Source: Winogradskyella sp. (GTDB taxonomy: Bacteria > Bacteroidota > Bacteroidia > Flavobacteriales > Flavobacteriaceae). From it: a stretch of 10,683 nucleotides of DNA. Positions 1-6,989 of this stretch are shown here, piece by piece. How positions within the stretch are numbered: position 1 is the stretch's first letter; every line of letters begins with the position of its first letter. A program made the position numbers and the translations under genes. Under the pieces are notes generated by a model. The model was not told the origin of the DNA. It saw only the letters and a program-made list of their open reading frames with translations, and searched no databases. The stretch is taken from the NCBI GenBank assembly GCA_030149115.1, contig JASBSE010000317.1:1-10683 (forward strand). The letters are read 5' to 3'.

Positions 1-1
1 T

Positions 2-997
2 ACGGATTTAATATTAGAAAATAAGATTCCTGATTTATTGGTTCAGTTCAACACCATATTATCTAAAGGTTTTGATGGTCATCATTATATTGCTGGTTTA
101 GCTTCACATTTTAGAGATCTAATGGTTTGTAAAAACCAAGCCACTATAGATTTACTAGAAGTTGGGGAAGAAACTAAACAGAAATATGTAGAACAATCCA
201 GAAAAACGTCTAACACATTTCTGCTTAAAGGCATTGAACTTGCTAATGATTGCGATTTAAAATACAAAACAAGTAAAAATCAAAGATTACTGGTTGAGTT
301 AACACTTATGCAATTAGCCTCTATCACTTTTGATGGAGAAAAAAAAAATGATAGACATTTCATAATTCCACCTTCTTATTTTCAAGCAAAAGGTATTAAA
401 CCTGTACCTGTTGCTAAGCCAAAAGAAGAAGCTAAATCTGTTTCTCAACAACCAAATATTCAGAGGAAAGAATTAGAGCCGGTTAACACAGTTTCTGAGC
501 CAGTTACAATTCCTAAAATATCAATTGATAAGGCAAAAAAATCGACTTCTGGTTTATCCTTAAAAAGCATTAGAAAGAAGAAAGAACATCAAATACGTCA
601 ATTAGATGTTGTAATAGACGAAGAAGATCTTCCTAAAGAACCAGTTACTCAAGAAGCACTAACAGAAGCCTGGAATGATTACACAGCTTCAGTGTCTAAA
701 AAAGGTGAAAAAATATTGGCTTCCATTCTTCAAATGGATAAGCCAAAATTAAAGAATACTGCAATTCACCTAACCTACTCTAACAATACCAATAAAATTG
801 AGTTAGAGCGTGCTCAGTTCCCACTTCTAGCCTATTTACGAAAGAAGTTAAAAAACTATGATCTGCATTTAGAAATTACAGTAAATGAAGAAGTAGCAAA
901 AAAATATGCTTTTACTCCAAGAGAAAAGTACGAAAAGCTAAAAGAGAAGAATCCAAATATAGAATTACTGAAAAAAGCTTTCGGATTAGATATATAA
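2..997 (+). CDS. dnaX: DNA polymerase III subunit gamma/tau, C-terminal part (5' end outside window)
   Basis: This is the clamp-loader ATPase subunit of the replicative polymerase, which oligomerises, loads the sliding clamp and, as tau, ties polymerase cores to the helicase. Reading frame 2 is open from the window edge, so the TTG at 38 is not a start. The visible 331 residues lack the AAA+ domain. Residues 1 to about 110 look like the oligomerisation domain III (GFDGHHYIAGLASHFRDL, then LTLMQLASI). Next comes a Pro/Lys/Glu-rich linker to about residue 215, and then a C-terminal domain ending in the NPNIELLKKAFGLDI tail that I associate with Bacteroidota DnaX. The stop is 4 bp before the next gene, which suggests co-transcription. 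An unusual A10 run (339-348) lies just after domain III and may allow production of a short gamma form. The identification is firm; the role of the C-terminal domain is inferred. Confidence 0.9.
   Translation, partial: TDLILENKIPDLLVQFNTILSKGFDGHHYIAGLASHFRDLMVCKNQATIDLLEVGEETKQKYVEQSRKTSNTFLLKGIELANDCDLKYKTSKNQRLLVELTLMQLASITFDGEKKNDRHFIIPPSYFQAKGIKPVPVAKPKEEAKSVSQQPNIQRKELEPVNTVSEPVTIPKISIDKAKKSTSGLSLKSIRKKKEHQIRQLDVVIDEEDLPKEPVTQEALTEAWNDYTASVSKKGEKILASILQMDKPKLKNTAIHLTYSNNTNKIELERAQFPLLAYLRKKLKNYDLHLEITVNEEVAKKYAFTPREKYEKLKEKNPNIELLKKAFGLDI
339..348 (+). promoter_or_regulatory. A10 homopolymer in dnaX, candidate slippage/frameshift site
   Basis: Ten consecutive A residues span codons GAA AAA AAA AAT immediately after the oligomerisation domain. 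A -1 ribosomal shift on A AAA AAA, or one extra A in the transcript, leads to TGA at 349-351 after a single lysine codon. A +1 shift, or loss of one A, reads about five codons to TAA at 363-365. In known dnaX systems a short gamma form is made at this place in the protein, by ribosomal frameshift in E. coli and by transcriptional slippage on an A-run in Thermus. I see no convincing downstream hairpin, so transcriptional slippage is the likelier route. Function here is inferred. Confidence 0.45.
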
Positions 998-1001
998 CAG
1001 T

Positions 1002-1577
1002 ATGAGAATATTTCTTGGTATTTTATTAATTATAGTGCTTGGCTTTACTAGCTGTGAAGGCCGAATTAGCAAAACTCAGGCATTAGAAAAAGACATTAAA
1101 GAGTTTCAGGATTCTGTTTCTATACAAGTAGATGTATATAAGCCCAAAAACTATTTAGAGCGTGAAGTAGATACTACACTAAGCAATGGCTTTAGAGTTA
1201 AGATAAAGACCTACACTGACATGGATAACAATGTGTTATTCACTAAAATAAAAGACACTATTAATTATCAAAAGTATTATCGAAATTTTAAATTTGAAAT
1301 TTTAGTTGAAAAAAGTGGGAAAGTTATTTTTAAAGAACAATATGATAAACAGATTATTAATAAACTATTTAGATATGATACTGTAACAAAATCTAATATT
1401 GAAGATTATGATTTTGATAAATTTGGGGTATTAGAATCTATTAATCTGGTGGATAATATACCACAACCTAATATTATTGAGATTGACATCTTATATACTA
1501 TTCCAGAAACTGAAAGAGTTTCGTTACATAAACTTTTCATTGACGAAAATGGTTTATATGAATTTAAACGTATTTAA
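1002..1577 (+). CDS. small predicted lipoprotein of unknown function
   Basis: I do not recognise a family for this 191-residue protein. Residues 1-17 form a hydrophobic signal (MRIFLGILLIIVLGFTS) followed by Cys18 in a lipobox-like FTSC, so it is probably a lipid-anchored envelope protein. The -3 Phe is less typical of a lipobox. The mature part is rich in Lys, Asp, Ile and Tyr with alternating polar and hydrophobic strands (for example the stretch around residues 60-115), suggesting a small beta-rich domain, and has no obvious catalytic motif. It starts 4 bp after dnaX and ends 11 bp before miaE, so it is probably transcribed with them, although nothing in its sequence suggests a role in replication or tRNA modification. 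The ATG at 1002 is chosen because the signal peptide begins directly there. Confidence 0.75.
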   Translation: MRIFLGILLIIVLGFTSCEGRISKTQALEKDIKEFQDSVSIQVDVYKPKNYLEREVDTTLSNGFRVKIKTYTDMDNNVLFTKIKDTINYQKYYRNFKFEILVEKSGKVIFKEQYDKQIINKLFRYDTVTKSNIEDYDFDKFGVLESINLVDNIPQPNIIEIDILYTIPETERVSLHKLFIDENGLYEFKRI

Positions 1578-1588
1578 ATAAATTAGAT

Positions 1589-2170
1589 ATGCTTGGACTT
1601 AAGTTACCAACAGACCCAAGATGGGTAAATATTGTAGAAAAAAATATTGAAGAAATATTAACTGACCACGCTTATTGCGAACAGAAAGCCGCCAGTACTG
1701 CAATTTCATTGATTGTAGGCTTCCCTGAATACACAGAGCTAGTGCAAGAAATGATTGATTTGGTAGAGGAAGAAATGAGTCATTTTAAAATGGTACATGA
1801 CCTTATCTTAGAACGAGGTTGGACACTTGGTAGAGATCGTAAAGATGAATATGTACTTGCCTTATTAAAGTTTTTTCCAAAAGGTGGTAGCAGAACCACA
1901 CAGTTAGTACATAGATTATTATATGCAGCTTTAATTGAAGCACGTAGCTGTGAACGTTTTAGATTACTATCTGAAGATTTAGAGGACAAAAAACTAGCCA
2001 AATTTTACAGAAAATTAATGATTAGCGAAGCTAACCACTACACTATGTTTTTAAATTTTGCAAGGCAATATGGCGACAGAAAAGAAGTAGACCAAAAATG
2101 GCAACAACTGCTTGAATATGAAGCAGAAATAATGAAAGATTTAGGTAAAAAAGAAACTGTACATGGGTAA
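1589..2170 (+). CDS. miaE: tRNA-(ms2io6A37) hydroxylase, MiaE-type diiron enzyme
   Basis: MiaE uses a non-haem diiron centre and O2 to hydroxylate the isopentenyl group of ms2i6A at tRNA position 37, next to the anticodon, after MiaA and MiaB have acted. The 193-residue length suits the family. All six expected carboxylate/histidine iron ligands are visible in a ferritin-like four-helix order: Glu31 (AYCEQKAA), Glu62 and His65 (EEMSHF), Glu117 (LIEARSCERF), and Glu147 and His150 (SEANH). The GLKLPTDPRW N-terminus and the ARSCERF segment are typical of MiaE. The gene lies 11 bp after the lipoprotein gene and probably ends the dnaX transcription unit or reads on into the next gene. miaA and miaB are not in this window. 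The family call is strong; the enzyme's substrate in this organism is inferred. Confidence 0.93.
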   Translation: MLGLKLPTDPRWVNIVEKNIEEILTDHAYCEQKAASTAISLIVGFPEYTELVQEMIDLVEEEMSHFKMVHDLILERGWTLGRDRKDEYVLALLKFFPKGGSRTTQLVHRLLYAALIEARSCERFRLLSEDLEDKKLAKFYRKLMISEANHYTMFLNFARQYGDRKEVDQKWQQLLEYEAEIMKDLGKKETVHG

Positions 2171-2178
2171 TATTTTAT

Positions 2179-2206
2179 AAATTAGAGCAATAATTAGCTC
2201 TAATTT
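2179..2206 (+). promoter_or_regulatory. perfect 10-bp hairpin abutting the start of the next gene
   Basis: AAATTAGAGC (2179-2188) and GCTCTAATTT (2197-2206) are perfect reverse complements around an 8-base loop, beginning 8 bp after the miaE stop and ending 2 bases before the ATG at 2209. It could be a weak intrinsic terminator for miaE, since the right arm ends in TTT but no longer T-tract follows. It could also be a leader structure covering the ribosome-binding region of the downstream gene. The hairpin is directly seen; its role is inferred. Confidence 0.6.
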
Positions 2207-2208
2207 CC

Positions 2209-3339
2209 ATGAAACACTTTTACACTTTAATCTGTTTATTTACTTTAATCTCTTTTAACGCTTCTAGCCAAAATGATTTAATTGGTACTTGGTATTTAGA
2301 CTATATAGTCAAAGAAGGTGTAACTCATCCTAACTATTTTAATAGCTATACTGTTTTTAGTCTTGAATTCACAAACAGTTCAGGCGATTTACCAGGAACT
2401 TTAAGTTTTAGTTCTGGTCATGGTTGTAATGGTTCTAACGGGTCTTATTCTGTAGGAACTAATGAAGTTACCATTAACACATCTGGCACAACACTTGCTG
2501 ATTGCCTTACTGCACCATATGCAATCTATGAGGAACTTTATTATGATGAATTGAATTGTAATGATGGTTTAGATTGTATACAAGCGTATTCAATTACGGG
2601 AATGGGTGAAGAACAAATCTTAACATTAACAAATACAGATGGAAATTCATTGGTATTTGGCAAACAAGCACCAACCACTTTGCTAGTATCTACTTGGTGG
2701 TTGCATCATATAGATATTCCTGGAAATCCTATTATTGATATACCAATACTAGAAAATGGTCCATCTATCACATTTTCGAATCAGGTTGATTTTAATGGTT
2801 TTTATATTTATCCTAGTGGTGAGGGTTTTGGAGGTTGTAACGACTTTTACATTAAATATAATACAAGTTTTAATGGAGGTAACAATATTACAATTATTGA
2901 TTATGGAGCTACATTGATGGATTGTGGAAATTACGCAATTGAAAATTCATACCTATACGACATATTATTTAGTGAAACCACAAACTTCTTTGAGTTTGAG
3001 ATTATAGATGACGGTTCTACATTAATTTTAACCGATTTATTGGGTGCTAGGTTAATTTTCGGTGATACTACTTTATCCCTAAATGAATATGATGAGAATC
3101 AATATGATATTTCTTTACTAAAAAATCCTGTTGAAGACAACCTTTTGCTCAATTTAGACAATCAACTTTTATCAGAAAGTATTGAATACACGATTTATTC
3201 AATAGAAGGCAAACAAGTAAAATCTTCTATCTTAAATAGTGATTCTATTAATGTTGAAGATATAGTTTCTGGAATTTACTTTATTACTTTCTTAAGTGAG
3301 GATTCTTCAGCTAAAACTCTAAAGTTCATAAAAAAATAA
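2209..3339 (+). CDS. secreted protein with two META/HslJ-like domains and a T9SS sorting domain
   Basis: The 376-residue product starts with a signal peptide (MKHFYTLICLFTLISFNASS, cleavage near residues 20-21). Residues 23-151 and 158-285 are two copies of a META/HslJ-like fold. Each opens with a Trp motif (LIGTWYLDYI; STWWLHHIDI), contains a GCN motif (HGCNGSNGSYS; GGCNDFYIKY), continues to a Thr-Leu-x-Asp-Cys motif (TTLADC; ATLMDC), and closes with a Leu-x-Phe-Gly strand (LVFG; LIFG). The paired cysteines may form disulphides. Residues 300-376 resemble a type A T9SS sorting domain: NPVEDNLLL, then the YSIEGKQV turn, then GIYFITF and a basic LKFIKK end. The protein is therefore probably exported across the outer membrane and released or attached at the surface. 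META-domain proteins have no single known function, so none is assigned. It is followed by a strong terminator. Confidence 0.85.
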   Translation: MKHFYTLICLFTLISFNASSQNDLIGTWYLDYIVKEGVTHPNYFNSYTVFSLEFTNSSGDLPGTLSFSSGHGCNGSNGSYSVGTNEVTINTSGTTLADCLTAPYAIYEELYYDELNCNDGLDCIQAYSITGMGEEQILTLTNTDGNSLVFGKQAPTTLLVSTWWLHHIDIPGNPIIDIPILENGPSITFSNQVDFNGFYIYPSGEGFGGCNDFYIKYNTSFNGGNNITIIDYGATLMDCGNYAIENSYLYDILFSETTNFFEFEIIDDGSTLILTDLLGARLIFGDTTLSLNEYDENQYDISLLKNPVEDNLLLNLDNQLLSESIEYTIYSIEGKQVKSSILNSDSINVEDIVSGIYFITFLSEDSSAKTLKFIKK

Positions 3340-3366
3340 AGGCCTTAACCATTGGTTAAAGCCTTT
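3338..3366. terminator. bidirectional intrinsic terminator between convergent genes
   Basis: AAAGGC (3338-3343) pairs with GCCTTT (3361-3366) and TTAACC (3345-3350) pairs with GGTTAA (3354-3359), with one C/A mismatch and an ATT loop. The + strand continues with T-rich sequence (TTTT, then ATATTTATTTTTTT), and the complementary strand reads into TTTATTTTTTATG, so both the META-domain gene and the convergent outer-membrane gene can terminate here. The left arm overlaps the last two bases of the + strand stop codon. Confidence 0.9.
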
Positions 3367-3387
3367 TAAAATATATTTATTTTTTTC

Positions 3388-3921
3388 TTAAATCTTTATT
3401 CCAAAACCAAATTGCATTACGTGGTTTTTAGCCTCTAGATTTGGTATGTCATCTTCATCTAAGATGTTTGTTACTCCGTAAGAAAATCTTGCATCAACAA
3501 ACAACTCATCAGTTATCATATACTCTGCACCAACAACACCAGAAAATGTAAATGTTGAAAAACCATCGTTGTCTTTCCATGTTTTTAATGCTACCTGAGG
3601 TCCTGCCATAAAAGATAATCTATCTGAAGTAGATAATTTTAATAAAATTGGCATTTGTATATAATCTGCTCTTAAGCTTTCATCCTTACCGCCTTCTGCA
3701 GACCATTGTAATTCTGTATGTAATGCTAAATCTTCAGAAAAACCATAATCAACAAAACCTGCAAAAGCAAATCCATTTCTATGTTTATTTTCAAAAGTAG
3801 CATCTGGATCAAAATCTAGATTAGATACATTAAGCGCTCCTCTTACACCATAACGAACTTCTTGAGCTAAACAAATTGTTGTAAAGCATACTAATACTGA
3901 GGCAAGTAAAATTTTCTTCAT
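3388..3921 (-). CDS. small outer-membrane beta-barrel protein (porin-like family)
   Basis: This 177-residue protein has a clear signal peptide (MKKILLASVLVCFTTICLAQ, cleavage after Ala19). It then shows alternating amphipathic strands typical of an eight-stranded outer-membrane barrel: YGVRGALNVSNLDF at the start, FAFAGFVDYGF, LALHTELQWSAEGG, YIQMPILLKL, LSFMAGPQVALK, VVGAEYMI, FVDARFSYGV, and a final strand ending HVMQFGFGIKI. The last residues (FGFGIKI) fit a barrel-assembly signal. It resembles the 'outer membrane beta-barrel domain' proteins common in Bacteroidota, for which no specific function is known. It lies 106 bp downstream of ppx on the same strand and may be a separate transcription unit. 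Confidence 0.85.
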   Translation of the reverse strand: MKKILLASVLVCFTTICLAQEVRYGVRGALNVSNLDFDPDATFENKHRNGFAFAGFVDYGFSEDLALHTELQWSAEGGKDESLRADYIQMPILLKLSTSDRLSFMAGPQVALKTWKDNDGFSTFTFSGVVGAEYMITDELFVDARFSYGVTNILDEDDIPNLEAKNHVMQFGFGIKI

Positions 3922-4006
3922 AATATTAATTTGAGACAGCGAATATAAATTAAATTCTCATATTGAAGTAAATGTATAGATTTTAATAAAGAAAAAGTAG
4001 TTAAAC

Positions 4007-4024
4007 GGTAAAATTCAATTTACC
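4007..4024 (-). terminator. weak possible terminator hairpin after ppx
   Basis: On the minus strand GGTAAATT pairs with AATTTTACC across a single-base loop with one bulged A, starting 3 bases after the ppx stop. It is AT-rich and the following sequence (GTTTAACTACTTTTTC) has no immediate T-tract, so termination would be partial at best. The outer-membrane gene downstream may receive read-through. Confidence 0.3.
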
Positions 4025-4027
4025 AAA

Positions 4028-4933
4028 CTAAATAGCTACACTAGAAACAGTTTCGTAATAGACACTCTTTATAATTCCGTCTGATAACCCTATTTTTGGT
4101 ACATAAATATCTTTAGCTCCGCTCCACTTCATTGCAGATAAGTATATTCTTGTTGCTGGAATAATAACATCTGCTCTATCCTGGTTCAGGTTTAGCTCAG
4201 TTATGCGCTCTTCGTATGAGTATTGTTGTAAAGTATGATAATAATTACTTAAGTAGAAATAAGTCAGCGGCTTACCTAGTTGCTTTCCTGAAATTTTGAA
4301 TATTTTATTGATGTTACCACCAGAACCTATTAGGTCTATTTTTTCGTAGACTGAAGCATTTTCTCTAATCCATTGCTCTAATTCATTCCAAGTTTCTCTT
4401 GTTACAATATCATTAAGAAGTCTAACAGTTCCTACTTTAAAAGATTTGGACTTTACTTTAATACCATTATGAATAATTGAAAATTCTGTACTCCCACCTC
4501 CAACATCTACATAAAGATAGGTCTTATTTTCATCGATATAGGTGCTTAGATCTGTTGCAGCAATAATAGCTGCTTCTTCCTCACCATCAATTATATCAAT
4601 ACTAATCCCACAACTGTCAATAATTTTTTTTGTTAAAACAGCGCTATTATTAGCCTCTCTCATAGCAGATGTAGCGCAGGCCTTATACCTAGCTACACCA
4701 TGAGACTTCATTAGTAAACTAAATGCTTTCATGGTATCTATCATTCGTTCTTGATTATATTTTGATACTTTACCATTAATAAAAACATCTGCACCTAGTC
4801 TGATAGGAACACGTACTAATGAATTTTTTTTAAATACGGTTGGTTTGCCGCTTTGCTCTATAATGTTTGAAATTAATAATCTAACTGCATTAGAACCGAT
4901 ATCTATAGCAGCATATTTTTGAATCTTCAGCAT
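4028..4933 (-). CDS. ppx: exopolyphosphatase of the Ppx/GppA family (short form)
   Basis: Ppx/GppA enzymes remove terminal phosphates from polyphosphate, and some hydrolyse pppGpp. They have an actin-like ATPase fold with two lobes. The 301-residue product shows the first phosphate-binding loop (AAIDIGSNAVRLL, Asp11 to Asn15), the catalytic-glutamate region (IDGEEEAA, around Glu119), the second loop (DVGGGSTEFS, 143-152), an IGSGGN segment near 202-207, and the terminal GLSDGI motif (282-287). It consists only of the two-lobe catalytic unit, without the extra C-terminal domains found in the roughly 500-residue E. coli PPX. The start codon lies one base after the ppk1 stop (TAA-T-ATG), indicating coupled expression with the polyphosphate-making enzyme. 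Polyphosphate as substrate is the best guess from context; pppGpp cannot be excluded. Confidence 0.93.
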   Translation of the reverse strand: MLKIQKYAAIDIGSNAVRLLISNIIEQSGKPTVFKKNSLVRVPIRLGADVFINGKVSKYNQERMIDTMKAFSLLMKSHGVARYKACATSAMREANNSAVLTKKIIDSCGISIDIIDGEEEAAIIAATDLSTYIDENKTYLYVDVGGGSTEFSIIHNGIKVKSKSFKVGTVRLLNDIVTRETWNELEQWIRENASVYEKIDLIGSGGNINKIFKISGKQLGKPLTYFYLSNYYHTLQQYSYEERITELNLNQDRADVIIPATRIYLSAMKWSGAKDIYVPKIGLSDGIIKSVYYETVSSVAI

Positions 4934-4934
4934 A

Positions 4935-6989
4935 TTATCCTTCTAACTTTTTTAAGTAATAATTGTATGTGTCGAACTGAGCTCTAATTTTTGGCTTATC
5001 ATTTCTTAGATACGTATTATCTTGTGTTTCATTGATATGACGAGCTTTTACATTGTCATTCCAACAAATATCGAATAAATCTTGTAATTCTTGCTTTATG
5101 TCTTCTTCATAAATTGGACAACTCACCTCTACTCTATGTTCAATATTTCTGGTCATCCAATCTGCTGAAGAAATATAAACCAATGGGTTATCATTATTAG
5201 AAAACACATACAAACGTGTATGTTCTAAGAATTTATCTACTATACTAATAATTTCTATATTTTCACTCATTCCTTCTACACCAGGCACCAAACAACATAA
5301 GCCTCTAACAATCATCTGTATTTTAACACCTGCCCTACTTGCTTCATAAAGTTTGTCAACCATTTTATAGCTGCTTATACTATTCATTTTTAATTTTATA
5401 TAAGCATTTTTGCCACTTTTAGCATTTTCAATCTCTTTATCAATTAAAGAGAATAATTTGGTTTTAGTGTAATGCGGCGACGCTATAATATGTTTATATC
5501 TATTAACGATGTAATTAACTTCTAAAAAGTTAAATACTTTATTGATGTCTTTTAAAATTTTAGGATTTGCTGTAAGAAGCGTAAAATCTGTATAAAACTT
5601 GGCTGTGGACTCGTTAAAATTACCTGTACTAATGAAACCATAACGCTTAAGCTTATTATTTTCTTCACGCTCAATAACACACATTTTACTATGAACTTTT
5701 AATCCTGGTACACCAAACAACATATTTACACCAGCATCTTGCATTTGCTCAGCATAATTGATATTAGCTTCTTCATCGAAACGCGCCCTAAGTTCTATAG
5801 ATACAGTTACATACTTGCCATTTTTTGCTGCATTAATAAGCGAACTTGCAACGTGAGATATCTGAGCTAACCTATAAATAGTTATCTTTATTGTTCTAAC
5901 TTTTGGGTCTAGTGCAGCCTCTCTTAAAAACTTTACAACATAGGAAAATGTATGATAAGGTGTATAGACCAAATAATCTTTTTTAGCTATAGTGGTAAAT
6001 ATACTTTCCTGTAAACTCAAACCTTTTACTGGCAAAGGTTTTATTCTATCATACAACAAATCTTTTCTACCTAAACTAGGAAAATCCATATAATCTCTAC
6101 GGTTATGGTAACGACCACCAGGAATAATACTATCTTTCGAATCTATTTCCATTCGTTCTAAAAGAAAGCTTAACGTATCTGGTTCAATACTTTTGTCGTG
6201 AACAAACCTAACGGGATCTCCACTTTGTCTACCTTTAACGCTTCGAGATAATTTATCTACAAAACTCTTACTTAAATCACTATCAAAATCTAATTCTCCG
6301 TCACGAGTAATTTTTATCATATGGGATGAAATAGAATCATATTTAAAAATATTGAAAATTTCATCTAAACAATATCTAATTACATCATCAACCATTATAA
6401 TATAATTGGCCTCGCCTCTATTAGGAAGAACAATAAAACGCTCCATACTTTTGGATATCTCTATAAGAGCATATTGGTCTTTTCCTCCAGAATTAGACAT
6501 TGTTATAGTAAGGTAGCCTGCACTATCCTTAAGTTCAGGAAGTGCTATATCTTCGTCTAAAATAATTACAACAAGAGCTGGACTTATTTCTTGATAGAAA
6601 TAGTTTTTTATAAACTCGTGATGATCAGCTTCAATTTCAGTCTCATTGATAATGAAAATATTCTCACTTTCAAGTTCTTTCTCTATTTTATTTAAAATTT
6701 CGACGCTTTCTCTTTGCTGCTCAATTACTACTTCAGTAATTTCTTCTAATAATTCACCAGCTTTAATACCTCCAAGCTCGCTTTTACCTCCTTTACCAGC
6801 ATCATAAATTCGCTTTACAGTTGCATACCTTACTTTGAAAAATTCGTCTAGATTATTAGAAAAAATACCTAAAAATCGTAAACGCTCTATTAATGGTACG
6901 GTTTCATCAGCAGCTTCCTGAAGCACTCTTGCATTAAACTGTAGCCAACTTAATTCTCTGTTAATGTATATGTTTTTATGTTTTGTCAT
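4935..6989 (-). CDS. ppk1: polyphosphate kinase 1
   Basis: PPK1 reversibly transfers the ATP gamma-phosphate to inorganic polyphosphate via a phosphohistidine enzyme intermediate. The start is set at 6989 (MTKHKNIYINRELSWLQFN), giving 684 residues. The frame is open to an ATG at 7049, but those 20 extra residues would lie inside the upstream gene and do not look like PPK. With this start the key residues fall about two positions from E. coli numbering: the phosphorylated His433 in LKVHSKMCV (E. coli His435), His590 in LEHTRLYVF (His592), and metal/phosphate-binding Arg373 in TIYRLA and Arg403 in RARFDEEANI (Arg375, Arg405). The N-terminal domain (about 1-105), head domain, and the two phospholipase-D-like C-terminal domains are all present. 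Start overlaps the sixA stop (ATGA) and stop is one base from ppx, so this is a tight operon. Confidence 0.97.
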   Translation of the reverse strand: MTKHKNIYINRELSWLQFNARVLQEAADETVPLIERLRFLGIFSNNLDEFFKVRYATVKRIYDAGKGGKSELGGIKAGELLEEITEVVIEQQRESVEILNKIEKELESENIFIINETEIEADHHEFIKNYFYQEISPALVVIILDEDIALPELKDSAGYLTITMSNSGGKDQYALIEISKSMERFIVLPNRGEANYIIMVDDVIRYCLDEIFNIFKYDSISSHMIKITRDGELDFDSDLSKSFVDKLSRSVKGRQSGDPVRFVHDKSIEPDTLSFLLERMEIDSKDSIIPGGRYHNRRDYMDFPSLGRKDLLYDRIKPLPVKGLSLQESIFTTIAKKDYLVYTPYHTFSYVVKFLREAALDPKVRTIKITIYRLAQISHVASSLINAAKNGKYVTVSIELRARFDEEANINYAEQMQDAGVNMLFGVPGLKVHSKMCVIEREENNKLKRYGFISTGNFNESTAKFYTDFTLLTANPKILKDINKVFNFLEVNYIVNRYKHIIASPHYTKTKLFSLIDKEIENAKSGKNAYIKLKMNSISSYKMVDKLYEASRAGVKIQMIVRGLCCLVPGVEGMSENIEIISIVDKFLEHTRLYVFSNNDNPLVYISSADWMTRNIEHRVEVSCPIYEEDIKQELQDLFDICWNDNVKARHINETQDNTYLRNDKPKIRAQFDTYNYYLKKLEG
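6986..6989 (-). promoter_or_regulatory. ATGA stop/start overlap coupling sixA to ppk1
   Basis: The sixA TGA (6988-6986) overlaps the ppk1 ATG (6989-6987) by a 4-base ATGA junction, the usual arrangement for translational coupling by re-initiation. The sequence before it on the minus strand contains AAGGAATTAAGAGC, so an AGGA-like ribosome site is available about nine bases upstream. This decides the ppk1 start. Confidence 0.8.

Noticed and set aside
85..267. 60-codon minus-strand frame inside dnaX
   Set aside because: It lies wholly within a strongly conserved part of dnaX in the opposite direction and has no recognisable protein features.
38..997. TTG at 38 as the start of a 319-residue gene
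   Set aside because: The same frame is open to the window edge with typical DnaX residues upstream, so this is an internal codon of a gene truncated by the window.
1780..2001. 73-codon minus-strand frame inside miaE
   Set aside because: It overlaps the iron-ligand region of miaE; composition is that of an antisense shadow.
4024..4031. TTAGTTTG on the minus strand as a promoter for the outer-membrane gene
   Set aside because: It differs from TAnnTTTG in the first pair, overlaps the ppx stop, and no -33 element at the right spacing was seen.
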